Below are positions 17,862 through 27,336 of a stretch of DNA of 36,625 nt, piece by piece. The position numbers and the translations under genes are program-made. Source of the stretch: Basidiobolus meristosporus CBS 931.73. Taxonomy: Eukaryota; Basidiobolomycota; Basidiobolomycetes; Basidiobolales; Basidiobolaceae. The notes below the pieces were generated by a model, which searched no databases, was not told where the DNA came from, and saw only the letters and a program-made list of their open reading frames with translations. The stretch is taken from the NCBI GenBank assembly GCA_002104905.1, contig MCFE01000780.1:1-36625 (forward strand), read 5' to 3'. Within the stretch, counting starts at the first letter, position 1; every line of letters begins with the position of its first letter.

Positions 17862-18933
17862 TGTGGTGGTGTATAGGTCCAAGGAAGAAACACGTCCAAC
17901 ACTTCTCAAGTGTTTTGTGTGTGGGGTGTTCACTGGGTGCAATAACCTCTGGCAAAAGCTTGCTAGGAATACTTGGGTTCTGTCTCTAATCTAATGTGAT
18001 GGGGAATAAAGCCACAAGCTTGTCAAGGGAAAACTATTGAGCTACAATCCCCAACTTAGTTGGTGTCTTAACAAAAGTATGTGCTGGGTTCAGCATCCTT
18101 TGAGATGACAATGTACTAAAGCTTCCAAAGTCAAAACAACTGTAAATTCCACCAGCAGGGGCTTGATAAGAATGCAGCTGTGGTCAATAGTTACAAAGAA
18201 TGAAAAGTATCTTTGCCTGTACAAGAACAAACTTGGGAAAGAATCAAATATAATAAATGATACCTACTCAGAGTATTCCTCACAAGTAGTGCCTCCAAGG
18301 TCAGTTGGCTGTCAGCAAGGTTTCCTGAGATTGTCCTGTGGTCTGGGGTTGGAAGTTCAGGTAGCAGCAGGTAGCAGTGATCACACTAATCAACAAGTTG
18401 GTATATTGATAAAAGGGATGATGATTTATTGTTGAGGGATAGCCTCCCTTATATACTTTTCTTACTGGCTCAGTGATTGCTAATCATGGTGTTCCAGAAG
18501 GTTCCGGATATCAAACAGAAGTCTTAATGACATCAGAATGACCTAAGAATGTTCTAAGAAGGTGCCAGAAGGTTCTAAGAGGCACAGCACATCCAACCAA
18601 TCAGGAATCAGTATTCTGAGACCTCTGTAACATAGGGATACCATATATGGTATGGAAATGGTAGGGATGGTGACACAGGTTGATCATGTGTCATGGGTTC
18701 TGGCGTGGGTACTTGCCTTTTATAGAAGCACTTATAGCGAGTAATCTTACATAAAGTGAGGGATAACTTATGCAACAAGGTAAGCAGGTGTGATAGTCAA
18801 CCGGCTTATGGGATAGTACTGACTGGGTAAGACAAATGGGATAAAACTAAAATAAGTGTAGTAGAGATATAGGAAAGTAGAAAATAAGGGAATGAGCACA
18901 TCTGTCAGTGGGTGTCACTGTCACCCCACTACA
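17862..18933 (+). mobile_element. Orphan ~1-kb LTR-like repeat, copy R
   Basis: 1072 bp, TGTGGTGGTGTATA to GTCACCCCACTACA, the inverted partner of 13701-14710 with homology along its whole length. The flanks GCGT (17858-17861) and GTGT (18934-18937) fit a 4-bp target duplication with one C-to-T change. A TATA-like TTATATA lies near 18448, inside CTCCCTTATATACTTTTC. It carries the same open frame as copy L (18163-18435). A solo LTR of an element whose internal region is absent here is the simplest reading. Confidence 0.72.
18163..18435 (+). other. Open frame inside ~1-kb repeat (copy R), unknown
   Basis: A 90-codon frame with SIVTKNEKYLCLYKNKLGK, DTYSEYSSQVVPPRSVGCQ and CGLGLEVQVAAG, colinear with the frame in copy L. 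Codons upstream in the same frame match copy L too, but contain one TGA. No domain recognised. Confidence 0.3.
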
Positions 18934-18937
18934 GTGT

Positions 18938-19629
18938 GATCTGCAGTCTCCAAGAACAATTGGGCACAATATCAAAGCTACCAATAGGCAGGATTGCTCT
19001 TGGACAATTTTGCACCATGTGGGATGCTCTTGCACATTATGGCACAATCTGACACAATGAGGTTAGCATGTATGATTGCACCCACTTGCAATGCTGGCAT
19101 CATGTGCGCAATTGGATACCACTATTATGGTAGGTAAAATCCGGTATTTGAATATGTTTCTTTACTTTAAATGGAAATCAATGCGTATCACACTATAAAC
19201 TACACTGATACTTACCAATTTAGTTACCATCACTCCAATTGGATGGTATCTCAGTGGTTAATTGGTCCAAAAGTAACCTGAAGCTTTCAGCCCCCAATTG
19301 GCTCTTTGACCAATATACAAGCTACCTGATTTGCCATCAAATATACCATTTGGCTCATTAAGCAAGTAAATCACTGATCCTAGTGATTGGACAAGGTGTC
19401 ATAGCCAGCATGCAACTGAATGTATGGGTGCAAATCAGATCAAATGGCTGCACTGGTCCCACAGATGATGTATACATATGCAGGGTGTTTATTTAAAGGG
19501 GCCCTGTCTCAAGTGTGAGACAATCTTGATATTGCTTATATCAAAAATTTAGTGATCACTGATTTGCAATGGCTTGATGCAGACTGCAAAAAAAATGCAT
19601 TGTTTGATTCATTACAAATAATAGTATCA
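18938..19629. other. Unassigned AT-rich sequence
   Basis: About 690 bp without a convincing gene. It has several CAATTGG words (19258-19310) and GGCAC/GCACAAT words near 18970-19060. A TTATTTAAAGGGGCC stretch is near 19489. It could be spacer, the far part of the TIR-like element begun at 17824, or the 3' flank of the minus-strand relic that ends at 19630. Confidence 0.4.
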
Positions 19630-20423
19630 TCACCTTCTCCTAGGCTTTTTTATCACAGGTATTACTACTGAAGCATTTAGTAGTGATTCACTTTGCACAC
19701 CTAAACTACTTTCTTGTTGACAATCCTCTTGGCTACTTGTGTATTTGTAGTAAGTATTTTGCCTCAAAGCTGATGAGTGCAATGCTGCAGCTTGGCTGTG
19801 CTGAATTGCTCCAGATGATGCAACTGAGCCAGCCTGCAGTGCTACGTGCTGATGTGTTCTTTTACTTGCCAAAGGCTCTGGTGGTGGAGGCACTTCATTT
19901 GGGTCATCATCAGTCAGTTCACCAGAAGAAACTTGCTGATGGTCAGGTGCAATGGCACATGCAAACGCAAATAGATGTGCTGGCATGGCCCTTGGCTGAG
20001 TTTGATGTGATGCGGCTTGCTGACGTGACTTGGCTTGCTCCAATGGACTTGTGTCTTTTTGAGCAGTTTGGTGGGTTGTGGTGGTTTTGCTCTGAAGCAT
20101 GTCTGTTGACCCAATATGTGATGAGTCAATGTGGGGTGCTCTTGTGAAGGGTTTTGGCTTAATTTAGACTGACATGTGCTGGTATACTGAAGTTGCAAGG
20201 CATGCTGGCGCAATCTAGACAATGTTGCTTGTGGTCAATATTCTTCCTCTTGAAGCTCACCTTCTGATTCCTCAAGGTATTCACTTACCCTCTGTCTAAT
20301 ACTTTGCAACTGTTGCCTGGATGAGTCCTGTGTATATTGCTCTCAGAAGCCCCTTAGCTCTACTAATATATCATGTAATACATTAGCCATTTGAGGCAAA
20401 AACAAAGCAATAGTTGTCTTCAT
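19630..20423 (-). pseudogene. Unknown Gln/Ser/Ala-rich coding relic, minus strand
   Basis: I do not recognise the family. From an ATG at 20423 the minus strand reads MKTTIALFLPQMANVLHDIL, then VELRGF, a TGA, then SRQQLQSIRQRVSEYLEE and a Glu-rich run, a TGA near 20240, then SRLRQHALQLQYTSTCQSK. After a frame change near 20165-20100 it continues in a 156-codon open frame rich in Gln, Ser, Ala and Thr with DDDPNEVPPPPEPL, ending VIPVIKKPRRR at 19630. Base composition is more GC-rich than the surrounding elements. The continuity of sensible protein across two in-frame stops and one shift suggests a dead gene rather than chance. The opposite-strand 154-codon frame (19683-20147) is Leu/Cys/Trp-rich, as expected of an antisense shadow. 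It could be a host gene fragment or an unknown TE gene. Confidence 0.4.
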
Positions 20424-20461
20424 AAGAATTGAGGGTGCAGCTATTCATGTAATACTCCTGT

Positions 20462-20895
20462 GAGGAAGATAAGTTGCCAAGGAAGGCAATAAGTCAACTA
20501 CAGCCCCATGTCCCGCATTGTAGACAGAATGAAGACCTCACTGACAGCCAAAGCTACACCATCAAGAAATAGGAGACTATTGCAATGCCTACACTGGAGA
20601 TTCAGAACAATGATAGGCACACTAATAGGTTGCAGCGCTTCTTCAAGAGTAGAGCCTAAGAAAGTGCACTTGAATGTTGTAAGGATTTATTGCAAAGACT
20701 AGCAGATGGGGCACCAAACCTTGCAGTACATGCTGAAGACTAGGACAAGTGGGAACCAGTGAATAAACAATGTCACAATGCTGCAGGGTTCCTGCCAAAA
20801 TAACAGAAAAAGGGCATTATGGCAAGCACATTTTTTAACGGCAGATTTTAGTGGAGTTACTTGTTGAGTGCAAGGTTCTTCATAAAATTAGATTC
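20462..20895 (+). pseudogene. Unknown coding relic, unit 1 (RFFKSRA family)
   Basis: One plus-strand frame of about 140 codons stays homologically meaningful despite five stops: PRKAISQLQPHVPHCRQNED, then PTLEIQNNDRHTNRLQRFFK, LLQRLADGAPNLAVHAED, KWEPVNKQCHNAAGFLPK. The segment from RFFKSRA onward is found again at 26019-26255 in the same frame, with changes mostly preserving amino acids, so it was once a protein. No family is recognised. It lies head-to-head with the minus-strand relic at 19630-20423, about 40 bp apart. Two of the stops (after AED and after GFLPK) fall at the same codons in both units. Confidence 0.5.
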
Positions 20896-21285
20896 ACCAG
20901 GAGATATGCCTTTATTAATTGCAAAGGAGTGATTACATGGAGTCAAAGAGAGCTATATACCCTGAGAAAAATAAACTAATTAAAGACCAGCTAATTATCA
21001 TCACACTTTCAGCCAAACTCCAAGTATCTCCAAACTGATAACTCTCAATATCTCAGGTTCTAACAATTGGGCAGACAAGCAGGCACATTTTCTAAGAGAG
21101 TAATAGCTCAACTAGTATTCATACCAAATTTGGTAACTAGACACTCCGTGCTTCCATCAAAAGTTGCATCAAAAATTTGAATAAAAAACACTAGCAGAAT
21201 ACCAGCTTAGTACCATCAGGACATCAGCAGAATATTGTCAGAAAACCAGATGAGTTCCAAGTTTGAAATTTATTTTAGGGATAGT
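20896..21285 (+). pseudogene. Possible copia RNase H scraps
   Basis: Near 20909-20950 the plus strand can be read as AFINCKGVITWSQREL, resembling the copia RNase H motif seen as CKGAISWNS in copy 3. Near 21037 DNSQYLRF followed by QLGRQ recalls DNQGCIQLGRNP. Both are short and separated by unreadable sequence, so this may be a heavily decayed copia tail. Otherwise nothing is seen. Confidence 0.3.
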
Positions 21286-21289
21286 ATAG
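21286..21289 (+). repeat. Target-site duplication of solo Ty3 LTR, left (ATAG)
   Basis: ATAG precedes TGTTATGATC and recurs at 21658-21661 after the LTR. Confidence 0.75.
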
Positions 21290-21657
21290 TGTTATGATCT
21301 ACCACTTGAATGTTTAAGTTAGATTAGTTTTTAGTCAAATCAATTAGTATATGTTTAGGTTATCAGTATATCAGTATTACCTATCAAATCAGTAGCATTA
21401 GTCAGCAAATGAATCAGCAGATCCTTATCAGACAGAAATAGATATATTAAGTAGAATCTTATTGGGTGATGATGATGCAATCAAATGAGTCATCAGCCAC
21501 AACCTATATTAGGAAATACAATTAGTCAGCAATTGATCCGGCAAAATGTATATAAGGAGCTGCTGGAACCTCAATAAATATCAGTTCAAGTTTTAGTGTA
21601 TACAAAACTAGCTAAACTCCCTATTCCTCTACAACTCTTGTACCAAGACTTATAACA
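21290..21657 (+). repeat. Solo Ty3 LTR, forward
   Basis: 368 bp, TGTTATGATCTACC to AAGACTTATAACA. It is closely similar to the LTRs of the reverse Ty3 element (31683-32050 and 36251-36619). It is flanked by ATAG on both sides with no PBS or gag after it, so it is a solo LTR left by LTR-LTR recombination. It contains GTATATAAGGAGC (about 21549) as a promoter-like box and CAATAAAT (about 21572). Confidence 0.88.
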
Positions 21658-21661
21658 ATAG
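21658..21661 (+). repeat. Target-site duplication of solo Ty3 LTR, right (ATAG)
   Basis: ATAG directly after the LTR, the same as 21286-21289. Confidence 0.75.
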
Positions 21662-22077
21662 CACTCTACACTGCATTGGGAATATACATGGCAGCATGTC
21701 TGGATACAACAAAAGCAATGTGGTACCATATCAAAACTGAAATAGGCCTGTGGGTGAATATGATCCAATCAGCTGTTGGAAACTCATTATGAGGATGCCA
21801 CAATGCTGGCAACTTGGTTTTATTGACCATTTTCACAATATTACAATGTGATTGTGACAATGCTTTGCTGATTTTACTGCTGAAGGTTAAAAACTTGATG
21901 AGGCCTGAATTGTCTTTTGGTGGGATTTGAACAGCAATGTAACCATCTCAATGTGGTCAACATCTATTTGAGTGGACCCAGCTGGCTAGTACATAATAAA
22001 GCCACATGTGGAAAAGTATTTGACCATGTTCCAGCAGACTTGATGCAGACTTTTGTTGGCATGAAAAAAAGAGTACC
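21662..22077 (+). pseudogene. Probable copia RNase H remnant
   Basis: Right after the solo LTR the plus strand reads IALYTALGIYMAAC, then TTKAMWY, matching the copia RNase H motif (STTEAEYMAAC, TKEAMW in copy 3). The rest, to 22077, has no clear homology and several stops. It may belong to the same decayed copia element as the scraps at 20.9 kb, interrupted by the solo LTR. Function is lost. Confidence 0.4.
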
Positions 22078-22446
22078 ACTTCTGATCTTCTGCTTGAGTA
22101 TCTAAGTTAGATCAGTCTCCAGTTGAATCATTTAATTTTATACTCAGCCTATTAGAATATTAGTGTTATCTATCAAATTAGTAGTATCAGTCTGCAGATG
22201 AATCAGCAGATCTTTATCAGACCAAATTTGATATATTATGCAAGATCTAACTGAGTGATGATGATGCAATCAAATGAGTCATCAGCCACAGCCTATATTA
22301 GCAAATATAATTAGATTGCACTCGATCTGGAAAGAAGTATATAAGAAGCTGCTGGAACTTTAATAAAAATCAGTTCAAGTTCTAGTGAGTACAATACAAG
22401 CTAAACTCCCTATTCCTCTTCAACTCTTTTATCAAGACTTGTGGCA
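22078..22446 (+). repeat. Ty3 5' LTR, decayed (forward element)
   Basis: It aligns over its full length with the solo LTR. Shared landmarks are GTGATGATGATGCAATCAA (22254), CCTATATTAGCAAATA, GTATATAAGAAGCTGCTGG (22337) and CTAAACTCCCTATTCCTC. It ends GACTTGTGGCA instead of GACTTGTAACA. The start is inferred by alignment and has lost the TG. Confidence 0.85.
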
Positions 22447-22464
22447 TTAGCAGCAGCAATAACC
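22447..22464 (+). promoter_or_regulatory. Decayed Ty3 primer-binding site
   Basis: TTAGCAGCAGCAATAACC follows the LTR. The better preserved reverse element has TTGGTAGCAGCAATAACC here, where TGGTAGCAG fits the 3' end of an initiator-Met tRNA. Confidence 0.6.
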
Positions 22465-22504
22465 TGAAACCTCCCCCCTGAAGAAAAAAGAGGCCTCCCT
22501 CAAG

Positions 22505-23395
22505 ATGTTAGAAAACCAAGAATGCAAGAATGCTATGCTGCAAATCCTGGTCCAACAGCAACAGTTACACCAGATCCTCAGCCAGCAGCAACAGGGAATG
22601 ACTTCCATGGCCCAGAACCAGCAAAACCTTGCCAAGAGCACCCTTAGTGTGAAGGTCAACTGGCACCATGCTTGAGTCAATAAAAACCTGGGAACCTGGC
22701 TCTTTCAGATTAGTGAAGCTTTCAAGTTTGATGGAAATGCTCCAGAAAGCAAGTTATATTATGCAGCCTCTTACCTGGCAGATGCAGCTTTACAGCTGTA
22801 TCACAACAATATCAGGTTAGCCACTATGGTGGGACACTCTACCATCTCTATATGGAATGTGAATGTGTTGCAAATTCAAGATACCTTGGACCTCCCCATG
22901 AGCGGATACTACCAACAAGGAAGCTGAAGACACTCAGACAGAAAGGAATGGTTTAACAATATATCCATAAGCATAGATGTCTACTTGGACAAATTGAGTG
23001 AAGGACCACTTTGATCAAGCTGAATACTTTTTTGATGGTATGACAGAAAGAACTTGCAACAAAGTAAATTATCAAAGATCTCAGACTATTGTAGATGCCA
23101 TCAAGATTGCCATTGACTATGCCTCAGCTGTATTTGGAGTTGGAAAGCCTACAATGACTACTCAGCAAGGCTTTAATTGCATTCAAGGAAGATAATCCAA
23201 AGCAGTGCCAACGGAAGTAGATGCTATGCAGAAGAATCCCACCTCAGAAGAATGTAAGAAGAAACAACTTTGCTTTTATTGCCACCAGCAGGATATATTG
23301 CAAAGTACTGCACTCAAAGATGAAGTGAACACCAGTCATCAAGAACCTTCAACCACATGAAGCTATTGAGCACAATAACATGAAGTATGAGCTTA
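22505..23395 (+). pseudogene. Ty3 gag (forward element)
   Basis: From ATG 22505 it reads MLENQECKNAMLQILVQQQQ, followed by QILSQQQQGMTSMAQ, a Gln-rich start as in the reverse copy. A TGA follows near 22675, then NLGTWLFQI, APESKLYYAASYLADAAL and, after more breaks, EYFFDGMTERTCNKVNYQR and AIKIAIDYASAVFGVGKPT (open at 22998-23195). The zinc knuckle near 23265 reads CFYCHQQ and then is damaged (about three bases lost, His and last Cys displaced). It would have been the capsid/nucleocapsid precursor. Confidence 0.82.
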
Positions 23396-26018
23396 AACAA
23401 GACTCAGAACTGACCTTCTGTATGATAGAAGACAACAATTCCCAAATGACCTCAAAATCAGGATAGTTATTAAATGTCAATATAGCAATCAATGGCATAC
23501 CTGCCAAGATCATGATCAACTCAGGGGCATCACATGAGTACATGCCAGTGCAATTTGCCTTCAAGCTGGAATCAACTTGGAGCCCACCAACTCAACTTCT
23601 GTTTCAGCAGTTGATGAGAGCTTTCACATAACCTTACATATTACTGGGCCAGTAAGAATGAAGATCAGCAACCATGAAGAAATCCTACAGGCATATACAT
23701 TTTGGAGCTGCAAGTGCACCCTTGTACTCAAAAAACCTGCTTTTTTGTTGTAATCCATCAATCAACAGGAGGACCCATGCAACTTGGATCCAGAAGTACA
23801 ACAAGACCCATTGGCCACTATTTGCCAGACAGGACTTCAACTTGGTCAATTCCAGTGTATATGAAACAAGTGAATCTAACAAGACACAACTCTGTTGCAA
23901 ACTTAGAAAAAGTACCAAAATGTTCTCCCTGGCAGTATAACAGGAGGATTCCTCTGTTTCAGCTCCCCCAATGTTCAAGACTCTTTGGAAGAAATGTTCA
24001 GATGTGTTTCCAGATGAACCTGTAAGTCTACAACCAGTCCAAGAATATGGGTCACGCCATTTACACAGGAGATAGCCCTATGGTTAGTAATACAACTTAC
24101 AGAATGAGCTTATTAGACTGGGAGAGATGAATAAACAAATAGCTCAGTTATTGGAGCAAGGATATATCAGACCCAACAAGTCACCCTGGGGAGCACCTGC
24201 ACCTTTTGTGAAAAAGAAGGATGGAAAAATTAGGATGTGCATTGGCTACAGAGCCCTCAGCTCAGTTACTGTAAAGAACAAGAACCCCATACCTTAGATT
24301 GATGAGCTTTTGGACCAACTCAATCAAGCTGTCATATACAGCAAGTTTGACCTCATGTGAGGATACAACTAGATTAGGGTGAAACCAGAAAACATCCCTA
24401 AGACAGCATTCAGGACTAGATATGGACACTAGAACTACTTAGTCATGAGTTTTGGCCTTACTAATGCTCCTGCAACATATATGACCATGATGAAAACCAT
24501 CTTCCAGTAGTACTTAGACCAGTTTGTGGTAACCTACCTAAATGACACATTAATAAACAGCAAGATAGAAGTGGAACACTTGGTGCACATTCAGAAGGTC
24601 TTAAAGAAGCTTAGAGAACAAGCTATTTGGCAAGCCAGGAAAATGTGAATTCCTGAAAGAACACCTTAAATACCTGCAACACATATTTACTAATACCAGA
24701 GTGCCCTTGGACCTCAAGAAGGCTGAAGTCATCAAGAATCTGAAGCAGCCCCATAGCATATTGGAAATCAGATGATTTCCTGGAATAGTTTCCTACTATT
24801 GCAGATTTGTCAAGTCCTTTGCAAGTATTTTTGGCACCTTTAACTGAAATCCTTAAGAAAGATAACACCCTGAAGTGGGACATAGCCTGTGAAACTGCCT
24901 TTTTGCTGATTAAGAATAAGCTTGCAATGCTGCCAAGCTTAAGAATCACAGACTTCAGAACAGACTTTACTCTGTGCACAGAGGCTTCAGACTATGTATT
25001 CAGTGGAGTACCAAGCCAAGAACATATGGCCAAGGACCACACTGTTGCTTTTGAGTCCAAGAAATAGAACTTGACAGAACAAAACTAGTCACTAGATGAA
25101 AAGGAGATGCTGGCCGTAATATACTGCTTTAAGACCTGGAGATGCTTCATTGAAGGAGTCAAGTGTACTATGATGATTGATCTTGCCTCAACTATATATT
25201 TACTCAGAAGGTGCTATCCATAAAAATTGCACAATAGAGTGAATACATTTGGCAATTTGACTTAGAGATTGTCTACTGCCCTGGAAACAGCAACATGGTT
25301 GCTGATGCCTTATCAAGACTAGAACAAGTTGCACAACTCAACTGGATGTATGAATCAGATTGGCCTAGCTTATTTCCAAAGTACTTGGAAGACCCAGCCA
25401 TTCATAATGAGGTGGATGAAGAGATCAAGAATATAATCTGGGAGGGAGCCTGCAAATATGTGGTAGAAGATGAAACACTCTACCAAATTGTGGATGAAAG
25501 TACTGTTGCCTATTGCCCTTATGTTGCTTCCCTAAAAACTAGTGAAAGCATGCCCTATTTGCCAAATCAACCAAGTCCAACCACAAGAACTACTAAACTC
25601 TTTCCCTTTGTGCTTGTAAGACCACTTGAGAGATGGGTAATTGGCTTATTAAAAGACTGCCAACCACCAGGAAATGCAATCAGTGGATCCTTGTAGGAAC
25701 TGACCATGCACCAAATGGCTAGTAGCTAATGCTGCATCTGTAGCCAGTGAGCAAACAGGTCTAAGTCTCATCTACTACTAGACCCTTATGAAGTTTGGAT
25801 GCCCTGTAGGAATCTAATAGGATAGATGAGCAAACTCTATTGCAAAGACATTGAAAGCTTTCCTGAAAATGCAGCAGATCAAACATTTGAAACCTTGGCA
25901 TATTACCCTGGATATAATGGAGCCATCAAGCGGTTTGATGGACTACTTGGAAAAATGCTGACCAAGTATACAAATGGAGCTGCCAGTGAATGGGATAAGT
26001 AAATAGACCAAGCACTTT
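23396..26018 (+). pseudogene. Ty3 pol: PR, RT, RNase H, IN (forward element)
   Basis: Domain order PR-RT-RH-IN is that of Ty3. The protease motif near 23510 reads IMINSGASHEYM, with Asn for the catalytic Asp. RT shows [42 protein letters not shown], and a catalytic box YLND for YLDD (about 24536). A TGA at 24358-24360 follows KFDLM. RNase H shows FTLCTEASDY and LDEKEMLAVIYCFKTWRC. Integrase has lost about 120 bp including the HHCC finger (after TVAYCPYVASL, 25540). A further open piece to 25696 has PLERWVIG, then DGLLGKMLTKYTNGAASEW. Homology ends near ALYA at 26018, where an unrelated relic begins. Nonfunctional. Confidence 0.85.
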
Positions 26019-26255
26019 ACGCTTCTTCAAGAGCAGAGCTCAACAGTGCATTCCTGAATATTGCAATGATAGACTGCAAAGACTAGCAGATGAGGTACTA
26101 AAACTGAGAATATAGGCTGAAGACTAGTATGTATGAGAGTCAGTTAATGAATAATGCCACAAAGCTGGAGGGTTCCTGCCAAAGTGATGGAAAGAGGGTG
26201 TTAGGGCAGATATGCTTACTCAATGGCAGATTTCAATGAAGTTAAATGCTGAGTG
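26019..26255 (+). pseudogene. Unknown coding relic, unit 2 (RFFKSRA family)
   Basis: The plus-strand frame reads RFFKSRAQQCIPEYCNDRLQ, then RLADEV, then ESVNE, CHKAGGFLPK and WKEGVRADMLTQW, matching unit 1 at 20634-20880 codon by codon with stops at AED and GFLPK in both. It begins inside the integrase region of the forward Ty3 element, replacing the expected integrase C-terminus. No family recognised. Confidence 0.5.
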
Positions 26256-26969
26256 TGGGTTACACACTCTAGCCCCATATTGGCTTGTACTCATGTAATA
26301 CAAATTGGGGATTGGCTAAGTTGTCCTGATAAGATTTAGTTACCTGTTGCTTGCAACCTAAACTTGTCTTTCTTTACTAACTACCTACATATTGGTGGTA
26401 CTTAGCTACTCAATGCCAAATGCATATGTGTTTCCATGGGCACATCTGAGATGTGTATTTTCCAACTGCTCCCTGAAGTTCTGCAGAGGGCAACTCACAT
26501 ATATGACCAAATTGAAGGTAATCTTCTTAAAGGGACTAGAATATGGAAGTACATGAAATTTAACTTGTCATCCTATCTCACTACATATTGACTCTAGAGA
26601 AAACTGCCCAAAAGTGAAGCAAGGCCCAATGATATTGGTACACCAAGCAAGATGGAGTAGACAATGAGCACCTGAGTAGCAGAGATGCATACACCCAGCC
26701 ATATACTCTTAAGGCATTCACTCTAATGCTGTCATCAACATCTTGTCTTAAGGCTGTGAATGCACTGAGCTGGCATTGGTGTTCTACTTCTGGACAGATA
26801 TTCTGATATGGTGAGCACAGGAACTGGAATGCTTCCAATGTACTCTATGTAGAAACTGCTTCTGAAGACCACTTGAATCCTGACATATCCAGTCCATCCA
26901 GTACTTGCATATTTATTATTGTGTATCAATATGACTGCAGATTGGTTCTTGTCACAGTACTTTGGGTAA
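26256..26969. other. Unassigned sequence inside forward Ty3 element
   Basis: About 700 bp between the unknown relic and the eroded 3' LTR. The reverse Ty3 element has nothing comparable at this place, where its integrase C-terminus and PPT would be. Only short frames occur and I see no recognisable motif. Confidence 0.4.
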
Positions 26970-27336
26970 CTATACCCCAAAATACCCTGCCAATTCTTGC
27001 AAATTCCCCAGTTTTGTCAAGGCAATTGGCTTTATGGTTAGCCTATCAATATACCAGTGTTATGAATCCAAGCAGTTATGGAAGCAGCAAATAAATTTGA
27101 CATACTTATTAGCCAGAAATAGAAGCATTAAGTAAGATCTAATGAGGTGATAATCTTGCAGTTAAATATGTCATCAGACACTACCCACTTTGAGAAGTAT
27201 GATTAGTCAGCACCAATGTAGCATCTCAAATATAAAGTGCTGCTGGAACCTCACTAAGAATCAGTATGGCTTTAATGAGTACAACATCAGCCAAACTCTC
27301 TATGTCTCAATTGCTCTTATCTTGAGAGTTGTAACA
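26970..27336 (+). repeat. Eroded Ty3 3' LTR (forward element)
   Basis: Aligned to the 368-bp LTR, shared landmarks are GTCAAGGCAATTGGCTTTATG (27016), ATCAATATACCAGT, AGAAATAGAAGCATTAAGTAAGATC (27115), GTGCTGCTGGAACCTCA (27236), AAACTCTCTATGTCTC and the end GAGTTGTAACA (27336). The left boundary is approximate. It is the most diverged Ty3 LTR in the window, and no target duplication could be found. Confidence 0.7.

Larger units (their letters stand above)
22078..27336 (+). mobile_element. Decayed Ty3/gypsy element, forward
   Basis: A whole Ty3 element of the same family as 31683-36619, recognisable from end to end: 5' LTR 22078-22446, PBS, gag from 22505, PR, RT, RNase H, IN to about 26018, then foreign or unreadable sequence, then a badly eroded 3' LTR at about 26970-27336. 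Dozens of stops and indels make it older than the reverse copy. Confidence 0.82.

Noticed and set aside
17657-17989. 110-codon open frame crossing into the 1-kb repeat
   Set aside because: It spans an insertion boundary, is Cys-rich without motifs, and overlaps antisense frames; treated as fortuitous.
18938-19629. Possible host promoter (TTATTTAAAGGGGCC near 19489)
   Set aside because: There is no downstream plus-strand gene and the motif is common in AT-rich DNA.
19683-20147. 154-codon plus-strand open frame
   Set aside because: It is antisense to the minus-strand relic and has the Leu/Cys/Trp-rich composition of a shadow frame; no motif was seen.
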